Shown: one piece after another, positions 51,904-57,798 of the stretch
Position numbering within the stretch: the first letter of the stretch is position 1
How the letters are laid out: every line of letters begins with the position of its first letter
The notes under the pieces: generated by a model
Told to the model about the DNA's origin: nothing
The model's input: only the letters and a program-made list of their open reading frames with translations
Database searches by the model: none
NCBI GenBank assembly: GCA_947166275.1
Contig: CAMVDP010000010.1
Span: forward strand, 1 to 57,798
Reading direction: 5' to 3'
Origin: an uncultured Clostridia bacterium
GTDB taxonomy: Bacteria > Bacillota > Clostridia > Oscillospirales > Ruminococcaceae
DNA: 57,798 bases
Program-made: the position numbers and the translations under genes

Positions 51904-51983
51904 ATTGCTCTTTTAAGTCAGAGTATCTCCCCCGCCGCAGGTGTGGGAAATACCGAAAACAATATATCAACGGAGGTATCATC

Positions 51984-52202
51984 ATGAAGAAGAAATTCAA
52001 ACTCGAAGACCTCGACTGCGCGAACTGCGCACAGAAAATGGAAGACGCTATCAAGAAGATCGACGGAGTGACTGACGCGTCGGTAAACTTTATGATGCAG
52101 AAAATGACCATTGAGGCTGACGACGACAAGTTCGACGAGATCATGGACCAGGTCCGGGAGACTATCAGCAAGGTCGAGCCGGACTGCCGCATTATAATGT
52201 GA
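51984..52202 (+). CDS. Heavy-metal-associated (HMA) domain protein
   Basis: A 72-residue single-domain protein. The metal site is LEDLDCANCAQKMEDAI (CxxC), and the rest follows the ferredoxin-like HMA fold. CGGAGGT precedes the ATG. It overlaps nothing but ends 1 base before the ATPase gene, so it is a split-off N-terminal metal-binding domain or a chaperone for that ATPase. LDCANC instead of MTCxxC favours Zn/Cd over Cu. Confidence 0.9.
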   Translation: MKKKFKLEDLDCANCAQKMEDAIKKIDGVTDASVNFMMQKMTIEADDDKFDEIMDQVRETISKVEPDCRIIM

Positions 52203-52203
52203 T

Positions 52204-54066
52204 ATGGGAAGCCTGACAAAAAAGCAGAAAAACACGTTCTTGCGTATCATAGTCACGTTCGTGCTGCTCGCGGGACTTATCGTCTGTGAGCATCTCGGAG
52301 TGTTCGGCGAGCTTCCGTGGTGGGCGCTGACGCTGATATTCCTCGTGCCGTACGCGATAATAGGCTATGACATTGTCATCAAGGCGGTTAAGAACATTGC
52401 CCGCGGGCAGGTGTTCGATGAGAACTTCCTCATGCTCGTGGCGACAGTCGCGGCGTTCTGCATCGGAGAGTACTCCGAGGCAGCGGCGGTCATGCTGTTC
52501 TATCAGGTAGGTGAGCTGTTCCAGAGCTACGCCGTAGGCAAGGCAAGGCGCTCGATTACCGACCTTATGGACATTGTTCCCGAGTATGCCAATATCGAAT
52601 GGGACGGCGAGATAAAGCAGGTAGACCCGGATGACGTTGAAGTCGGCGATATCATAGTGATAAAGCCGGGTGAGCGCATACCGCTTGATGCGGTAGTTAC
52701 CGCGGGCGAGAGTATGATAGATACCGCGGCGCTGACGGGTGAGTCCGTGCCGCGCAGAGCCGCACCGGGCACAGAGCTTGTAAGCGGCTGCATCAATGTG
52801 AGCGGTACCCTCAAAGCGCAGGTGACAAAGGCATTCGAGGACTCCACAGTTACGCGCATACTTGAGCTTGTCGAGAACGCATCGAGCAAGAAGGCTCACG
52901 TTGAGAACTTTATCACGCGTTTCGCGAAGGTATATACTCCCGCGGTGACTGCGGGGGCAGTGCTGCTGGCGGTGATACCGCCGCTGTTCGACGGGAACTG
53001 GGGCGAGTGGATAGCGAGAGCCTGCACGTTCCTCGTAATTTCATGCCCGTGCGCGCTGGTGATATCGGTGCCGCTGGGATTTTTCGGAGGCATAGGCGCG
53101 GCATCGCGTGCCGGAGTGCTCGTCAAGGGCGGCAACTACCTCGAAGCCGTGTCGAAGCTTGACACGATAGTGTTTGACAAGACAGGAACGCTCACAAAGG
53201 GCGAGTTTCGAGTAAACGACATACGCCCGGCAGGCTGCACGAAAGAGGAGCTTCTGGAGACAGCGGCGCTTGCGGAGTGCTTTTCCGACCACCCGATAGC
53301 GGTTTCGGTACGCGAAGCATACGGCAAGTCTGTTGACCCGGCGCGGGTGGCAAATTCGGGAGAGACTGCCGGACACGGCGTGACTGCCGAAGTGGAAGGG
53401 CGGCAGGTGCTGCTCGGTAACATGAAGCTGATGCGGGCGAACGGGATAACTGCCGAGCCGCTTGACTGTGCAGGCACGGTAATATATGCGGCGGCTGACG
53501 GAGCGTATCTCGGAGCGATAGTGATATCCGACGGTATCAAGGACGGTTCCGCGGAGGCAATAAAAGCGCTCAAAGCCGCGGGAGCAAAGCGCACGGTCAT
53601 GCTTACGGGTGACCGCAAGCCGGAAGCAGAAGCTGTGGGCGCACAGCTTGGCATAGATGAGGTTTACCCCGAGCTTCTTCCGGTGGACAAAGTAAACGCG
53701 GTGGAGAAGCTGCTGTCTGAAGGCGGGCGGCTCGCGTTTGCCGGTGACGGCATCAATGACGCGCCGGTCCTTGCACGCGCCGATGTAGGTATCGCCATGG
53801 GCAGCATGGGTTCTGACGCGGCTATCGAAGCTGCCGACATTGTTATAATGGACGACGATCTTCGCAAAATACCCACTGTTATGCGTATAGCGTCAAAGAC
53901 CATGCGTATAGTTCGCGAGAACATCGTATTCGCACTGGCGGTCAAGGCTATCGTGCTGGTGCTCGGTGCGCTTGGCATAGCCAACATGTGGCTTGCAGTA
54001 TTTGCCGATGTGGGTGTTGCCGTGATCGCGATACTCAATTCGATGAGGACACTTCGTACAAAATAA
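52204..54066 (+). CDS. Zn/Cd/Pb-translocating P-type ATPase, CadA type
   Basis: A 620-residue P1B-ATPase exporting divalent metals. The actuator TGES is at ALTGESVP, the metal-binding CPC at residues 281-283 (VISCPCALV), the phosphorylated Asp at about 325 (DKTGTLTKGE), HP at about 363 (SDHPIA) and GDGINDAP at about 514. It lacks an N-terminal HMA domain; that domain is the separate preceding gene. The CadC-type operator upstream supports a Zn/Cd role. A bidirectional terminator follows. Confidence 0.92.
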   Translation: MGSLTKKQKNTFLRIIVTFVLLAGLIVCEHLGVFGELPWWALTLIFLVPYAIIGYDIVIKAVKNIARGQVFDENFLMLVATVAAFCIGEYSEAAAVMLFYQVGELFQSYAVGKARRSITDLMDIVPEYANIEWDGEIKQVDPDDVEVGDIIVIKPGERIPLDAVVTAGESMIDTAALTGESVPRRAAPGTELVSGCINVSGTLKAQVTKAFEDSTVTRILELVENASSKKAHVENFITRFAKVYTPAVTAGAVLLAVIPPLFDGNWGEWIARACTFLVISCPCALVISVPLGFFGGIGAASRAGVLVKGGNYLEAVSKLDTIVFDKTGTLTKGEFRVNDIRPAGCTKEELLETAALAECFSDHPIAVSVREAYGKSVDPARVANSGETAGHGVTAEVEGRQVLLGNMKLMRANGITAEPLDCAGTVIYAAADGAYLGAIVISDGIKDGSAEAIKALKAAGAKRTVMLTGDRKPEAEAVGAQLGIDEVYPELLPVDKVNAVEKLLSEGGRLAFAGDGINDAPVLARADVGIAMGSMGSDAAIEAADIVIMDDDLRKIPTVMRIASKTMRIVRENIVFALAVKAIVLVLGALGIANMWLAVFADVGVAVIAILNSMRTLRTK

Positions 54067-54094
54067 AAAATCCCCCCGGCGGGGGATTTTTTAT
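54062..54094. terminator. Bidirectional terminator
   Basis: AATAAAAAATCCCCC pairs with GGGGGATTTTTTATT around CGGC. It serves the ATPase gene (plus) and the ABC-F gene (minus). Confidence 0.95.
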
Positions 54095-56016
54095 TGGTCT
54101 ATATCTTCGAGTCTCTCACTTGCCTCCGCCCATTCGTCGGTAACGGAGTCCAGCTCTGACTGCAGCTCGCCGAGTTTCTGCGACAGCTCGGCGGCTTTTT
54201 CATAATCCGCGGCAATACCGGGAGACTGCATCTGATCGTTGATCTTCGCGATATCGGCTTCGAGCTCCGCAATGCGGGCTTCCGCACGGCTCACCTTCGT
54301 GGTGAGCTTGCGTATCTCGCTCTGGAGCTCTTTGCGGCGCATGTAATCCTGCTTGTTGGCACTGTCACCGGCGGCGGGTTCTTTTGTCTTTGCCGCGGAG
54401 AGGACTGTGGCACCCTCGGTCGCGGCGATGTAGTCGTCGTAATTGCCGTCAAGGCTCTGCGCGCCGGCGGGAGTCAGCTTGTACAGGCGAGTCGCGAGCT
54501 TATTTATAAGGTAGCGGTCATGGGAGATCACGAATATCGTTCCTGCGTACCCCGCAAGCGCATCCTCAAGAGCTTCGCGGGAGTTGATGTCAAGGTGGTT
54601 GGTAGGCTCATCCAGCAGCAGAAAGTTGCATCCGCTGAGCATCAGCTTCAGCAGCGCTACACGTGCTTTCTCGCCGCCGCTCAATGCTCCGATCTTCTTG
54701 AATACGTCCTCACCGCCGAACAGGAAGCTGCCGAGTGCGGTGCGCACCTGGGTCTGCGAGAGTTTCGGGTATGCGTCCCATATCTCGTCCATGACTGTCT
54801 TGCTGTCCGTCAGTCCTGTCATGAGCTGGTCGTAATAGCCCTGCTTCACGCCCGGGCCGTAGATGACATTGCCGGTGGCGGGTGCGAGCTGCTTCATCAG
54901 TATCCTGAACAGCGTGGTCTTTCCGCTGCCGTTTGCGCCGAGCAGGAACACTCGCTCGTGCTTGCGCACATCCATGTCTACTCCGCGGAACAGCGTCTCG
55001 TCGTCAAAGCTGACGGAAAGGTTTTTCGCGGTCATTATCTCGTCCGTCACCGGGTCGGTGCAGTGAAAGCCGAACCGCAGCTTCTTCGGAAGCGTCTGCG
55101 GCTTCACAAGGTCGGCTTCAAGGCGTTCTATCTGCTTTTCCTTGCTTGCTATCGTGATGTAGTTGCGCTCCTGGTTGAAGCGCTTCTGCTGCTCGATTAT
55201 GCCCTTGATGCGGTTTATCTCCTCAAGCTGGTTCTCGTAATGCCGCCACGCGATCTCAAGGTCTTCCTCTTTCTTACGGCGGTAGGTGCTGTATCCGCCT
55301 TTGTATGCGGTAAGGCGCTTATTTTCGAGCTCGAAGGTGCGGGTAGTCACCGTATCGAGAAAGTAACGGTCGTGGGAGATGATGATGTATGCGCCCTTGT
55401 ATTCGAGCAGGAACTTTTCGAGCCATGTGGATGCCGCGATGTCAAGGTGGTTCGTGGGCTCGTCCAGCAGCAGCAGGTCGGCTCCCGATAGCAGCAGCTT
55501 TGCGAGCTGTACCTTTGCCTTCTCGCCGCCGCTGAGCACCGATACGGGTTTTTCCTGTTCGGGCAGGGTGAACCCGAGACCCAGCAGGCTGCTCATGGCG
55601 CGGTTGCGGTAGGTGAGCCCGCCGTCGGCCTCAAAGCGCTCACGCAGCGTCATCTGCTTTTCGAGCATCTCCGGGGAGTTATTCCCCGCGCCGATGAGTC
55701 CGTTGAGCTCGTCGAGCTCGCTTTCGAGCTTCATTACGTCCGCGAACACGGACAGCACCTCGTCGTATACGCTCACCGAGCTTTCGCGGATCACGTGCTG
55801 CTCCATGTAGCCGAGGACGGTGTCTTTTGCCTTGACGAACTCGCCGGAGTCATAGTCGACTTCGCCGCGTATAGCCTTGAAAAGCGTGGTCTTACCGCAG
55901 CCGTTGACTCCGACGAGTCCGATGTGGTCGCCTTTTTCGACTTCGAATGTGACTCCGCCGAATAGCTTTTCGGCTCCGAAGTAAAGGGTTATATCTTTTG
56001 CGTTGAATATTGCCAT
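54091..56016 (-). CDS. ABC-F family ATP-binding cassette protein
   Basis: A 641-residue soluble protein with two ATPase domains and no membrane segments. Domain 1 has LVGVNGCGKTTLFKAI, SVLSGGEKAKVQLAKLLL and LLLLDEPTNHLD; domain 2 has LLGANGSGKTTLFRIL, ALSGGEKARVALLKLML and LLLDEPTNHLDINS. The P-site tRNA-interaction linker lies at about 245-315 (EEINRIKGIIEQQKRFNQER), and a C-terminal coiled coil at about 560-640. ABC-F proteins act on ribosomes as translation factors or antibiotic-resistance proteins; which one cannot be told here. Confidence 0.94.
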   Translation of the reverse strand: MAIFNAKDITLYFGAEKLFGGVTFEVEKGDHIGLVGVNGCGKTTLFKAIRGEVDYDSGEFVKAKDTVLGYMEQHVIRESSVSVYDEVLSVFADVMKLESELDELNGLIGAGNNSPEMLEKQMTLRERFEADGGLTYRNRAMSSLLGLGFTLPEQEKPVSVLSGGEKAKVQLAKLLLSGADLLLLDEPTNHLDIAASTWLEKFLLEYKGAYIIISHDRYFLDTVTTRTFELENKRLTAYKGGYSTYRRKKEEDLEIAWRHYENQLEEINRIKGIIEQQKRFNQERNYITIASKEKQIERLEADLVKPQTLPKKLRFGFHCTDPVTDEIMTAKNLSVSFDDETLFRGVDMDVRKHERVFLLGANGSGKTTLFRILMKQLAPATGNVIYGPGVKQGYYDQLMTGLTDSKTVMDEIWDAYPKLSQTQVRTALGSFLFGGEDVFKKIGALSGGEKARVALLKLMLSGCNFLLLDEPTNHLDINSREALEDALAGYAGTIFVISHDRYLINKLATRLYKLTPAGAQSLDGNYDDYIAATEGATVLSAAKTKEPAAGDSANKQDYMRRKELQSEIRKLTTKVSRAEARIAELEADIAKINDQMQSPGIAADYEKAAELSQKLGELQSELDSVTDEWAEASERLEDIDQ

Positions 56017-56083
56017 ATCTTTTCCGTTCTATGTTAAATTCTATATATCTACACTATATTTCTATACTATTCGTACATTATTC

Positions 56084-57385
56084 CTATATATTTGCCGTAT
56101 TGTAACCGACAATATGCAGCACGCGGAACTCCGTGCGCCCGAGTGTCATCAGCGAAACGGAAGCATACCGGTCATTTGACAGGAGATAGTCTTTCACAGT
56201 ACCGTCGGATGCCGCTATGACACCGGTCACCATGAACTCGGCTATCGGCTCGCCGTCCTGCATGAGCTGGACGATATCGCCGATCTCGCCGCCTCCCGTG
56301 GTGGTCTGGCAGCCTGCCATGCCGAAGCCCTCGTTATCGCGTATGTAGCGGTAGAATGCAGCTCGTTCGTACCAGCTTGCGGAGCAGCCGACCTTTCTGC
56401 GCTCGGTGTTGAGCTCATCGTCGTACCATTTCCACTGGTCGTATTTACCCCCTTGAGAGTCCATGGGTATGCCGCTTTCGAAGAGGCAGCGGGAGATGAA
56501 GTTTGCGTCATCCTCGTCGTACTCGCCGAACGCGCCGCTGGTTTTGAAGCCTGTGATAGCGGCATTTGCGGCAGTGCTGCGGTCATAATTGTACTCGGCG
56601 GTGGGGTAGACGGAGATGTCTGCGGGTGTAAGCTTAAGGCTGTCGGTCTCCTGCAGGAGCTTCTCGAGCGCGGGAGCGGTGTATTTCGGGAAGAAGGTGT
56701 AGTTGAGGTCACTTCGCGTGTAGTGATTTGCAGCGAGAACGCTGTCGAGCCCGTGCATAGTTGAGAGATATACCGGCGCGTCGGAGGAGTGCTCTTCGAT
56801 GCGGAGCTTTTTGTTCTCAATGTTGAGCACGAAAAAGTGCTGTTCGGAGCGTATAACAGTGGGTCTTCCGATGCCGCGGCGGCCAAGCTCGCCGGACAGT
56901 GTGAGGTCGATCTCGATCTTGTCGGACTTCTGTACGGAGTGGCGGCGGCGGACATTTAGCGTGAGGGTGCAGCTTTCAAATGAAAGATCGAGAGGACAGC
57001 GAGTGGCAAGACTGGTCTCGTAGTCGAATGCGAGCTCATCGAACAGCTCGGAATTTGCTTGTGTTATATACAGGCGTGAGATGTTCTCGGACTTTCTTGC
57101 ACCGAGTCCCGCGTACCAGTATGTGAACCAGTCACGCAGGAGCAGTTCCTCCGCATCGGTGAGCTGCTTGCCGTCAAAAGTGATATCTACGCTGGTGGAG
57201 GAGTCGGGGGAGTATTCTTTCGCGTAAAGATCTTTCTCCATAAGTCCGTCGAGCGAGTCCCGCACATTGAAAACGTCCCACAAAAGAAAAATGCCGACAA
57301 CGTAAATTGCCGTCAGAACGACGACCACCATCGCTGTCAGCACAGTTTTGAACCTCGGACCCATATTATGACCAACCGCAGTCAT
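56084..57385 (-). CDS. Membrane-anchored protein with Amidase_6-like C-terminal domain lacking the catalytic Cys
   Basis: A 433-residue protein. The ATG at 57385 follows GGCGGAG; the longer frame overlaps the small upstream gene. One N-terminal transmembrane segment (about 15-35) is followed by a ~230-residue extracytoplasmic beta-rich domain. Residues ~270-430 resemble Amidase_6 (YDRSTAANAAITGF, DDANFISRCLFESGIPMDS, ASWYERAAFYRYI). The usual DCxNFxSQ motif, whose Cys is the expected nucleophile, reads DDANFISR here, so the enzyme may be inactive or use another residue. It overlaps the 56-residue gene by 20 bp. Confidence 0.7.
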   Translation of the reverse strand: MTAVGHNMGPRFKTVLTAMVVVVLTAIYVVGIFLLWDVFNVRDSLDGLMEKDLYAKEYSPDSSTSVDITFDGKQLTDAEELLLRDWFTYWYAGLGARKSENISRLYITQANSELFDELAFDYETSLATRCPLDLSFESCTLTLNVRRRHSVQKSDKIEIDLTLSGELGRRGIGRPTVIRSEQHFFVLNIENKKLRIEEHSSDAPVYLSTMHGLDSVLAANHYTRSDLNYTFFPKYTAPALEKLLQETDSLKLTPADISVYPTAEYNYDRSTAANAAITGFKTSGAFGEYDEDDANFISRCLFESGIPMDSQGGKYDQWKWYDDELNTERRKVGCSASWYERAAFYRYIRDNEGFGMAGCQTTTGGGEIGDIVQLMQDGEPIAEFMVTGVIAASDGTVKDYLLSNDRYASVSLMTLGRTEFRVLHIVGYNTANI

Positions 57386-57536
57386 CGTACTCCGCCCATT
57401 TATTGAAGGCGGTCTGCTGGGTGAGTTTGAAAACAATATATACTGCAGCTGAAATTATAAGAGCTACCGCGGCAAATACGGGAATAAGCATAGATGCCGA
57501 TGCGGCGGTCTTTTTTGCGGCGGGAGAAACATTCAT
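57366..57536 (-). CDS. Small single-pass membrane protein
   Basis: A 56-residue protein: MNVSPAAKKTAASASMLIPV, then a transmembrane segment (about 15-38) and a short tail ending KWAEYDDCGWS. GAAAGGAA precedes the ATG at 57536. Its end overlaps the start of the Amidase_6-like gene by 20 bp, so the two are translationally coupled and may form a complex in the membrane. Family unknown. Confidence 0.7.
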   Translation of the reverse strand: MNVSPAAKKTAASASMLIPVFAAVALIISAAVYIVFKLTQQTAFNKWAEYDDCGWS

Positions 57537-57656
57537 AATATCATTCCTTTCGATAAATATGATAATATTATACTATATAAAAAAGGTTTTGTCAATCACC
57601 GTGTAATATTATATGAAGAATTTTAATTATAATTTGGAAAATTTTTAAAAAAAGCC

Positions 57657-57685
57657 TTGACAAGCAGTAAGTGGCATGATATAAT
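57657..57685 (+). promoter_or_regulatory. Consensus sigma-A promoter, first of a tandem pair
   Basis: TTGACA (57657-57662), 17-bp spacer, TATAAT (57680-57685). Confidence 0.9.
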
Positions 57686-57763
57686 ATATCTACTATCCAC
57701 CTCGGAGGGTATCGCAAGTTTCTTGATAAATTGAAAATTTTTCAAGAAATTTGAAAAAAGGTA

Positions 57764-57792
57764 TTGACAAATGACGAAGAGTGTGGTAGAAT
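57764..57792 (+). promoter_or_regulatory. Sigma-A promoter, second of a tandem pair
   Basis: TTGACA (57764-57769), 17-bp spacer, TAGAAT (57787-57792). Two near-consensus promoters ~107 bp apart are typical of rRNA or tRNA operons; the gene is off the right edge. Confidence 0.85.
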
Positions 57793-57798
57793 ATTAAA

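Larger units (their letters stand above)
57537..57798. other. AT-rich region with tandem promoters leaving the window
   Basis: 262 bp, no gene. It carries two strong plus-strand promoters (57657-57685 and 57764-57792) and an inverted repeat TTTCTTGA (57719-57726) / TCAAGAAA (57742-57749) between them. The transcribed gene lies outside the window. Confidence 0.7.

Noticed and set aside
54520-55491. Open frame of 323 codons opposite the ABC-F gene
   Set aside because: Antisense shadow of a well-conserved gene; Leu/Val/Gln-rich with no domain.

Overview
The window looks like chromosomal DNA from a spore-forming, low-to-mid-GC clostridial Firmicute, most likely an Oscillospiraceae/Ruminococcus-type anaerobe. 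This rests on the sigma-F operon (spoIIAA-spoIIAB-sigF), a dnaA-dnaN-yaaA-recF-remB cluster, Soj/Spo0J with parS-like sites inside mnmG and rsmG, a lineage-typical SerRS, TTG starts, strong GGAGG ribosome binding sites, and AT-rich intergenic DNA between roughly 50% GC genes. No mobile element, CRISPR array, rRNA or tRNA gene was recognised. The assignment is inference from gene content, not a database match.

Layout. Base 1-121 is the start of an MsmK/UgpC-type sugar ABC ATPase (minus strand, cut by the window edge). At 0.46-7 kb a DUF4830 lipoprotein is followed by a minus-strand operon of two M42 peptidases, a GNAT acetyltransferase, a methionine gamma-lyase/aluminium-resistance-like enzyme, a NUDIX hydrolase and rimO. 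At 7.2-9.9 kb lie a small Nif11-like protein, an M23 (SpoIIQ-like) peptidase behind a sigma-F-type promoter, and spoIIAA-spoIIAB-sigF. At 9.9-16.1 kb are two small membrane proteins, parA-parB-serS and a large repeat-containing membrane protein. At 16.1-28.4 kb (minus strand) are an orphan FliD-like protein, a degenerate TIR-like protein, tsaD behind an XRE regulator with a four-repeat upstream array, yicC, a Wzz/YveK protein, rsmG, mnmG, and an rsmI-led operon with a radical SAM protein and a class II aldolase.

The replication-origin neighbourhood spans 28.4-37.7 kb: noncoding 28.44-29.05 kb, remB, recF, yaaA, dnaN, dnaA, recR, ybaB, dnaX, a small SRP RNA and a patatin-like lipase. Canonical DnaA boxes were not spotted, but the 9-mer TTTTCAACA recurs in the three noncoding stretches around dnaA/dnaN/recF and inside the dnaA promoter, so it may be the local DnaA box.

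The most unusual system is the plus-strand cluster at 38.0-51.6 kb. It holds two LolD/MacB-type ATPases (the second with an AbrB-like tail), a 988-residue solute-binding protein with two extra beta-sandwich regions, two complete MalF/MalG-type permease pairs, a secreted NHL-repeat/TPR protein, a YIP1 membrane protein and a secreted DUF5696 protein that may have a glycoside-hydrolase-like fold. It has no MsmK-type ATPase of its own. An 11-bp motif (TTTAGGCATTT) upstream of its promoter occurs twice, in the same orientation relative to transcription, upstream of the MsmK-type ATPase at the left edge, suggesting the two are co-regulated parts of one importer. The right end carries an XRE remnant among related hairpins, a metal-efflux module (HMA protein plus CadA-type ATPase) behind a CadC/ArsR-type operator, an ABC-F ATPase, a membrane-anchored Amidase_6-like protein lacking the expected catalytic Cys, and two tandem strong promoters firing out of the window.
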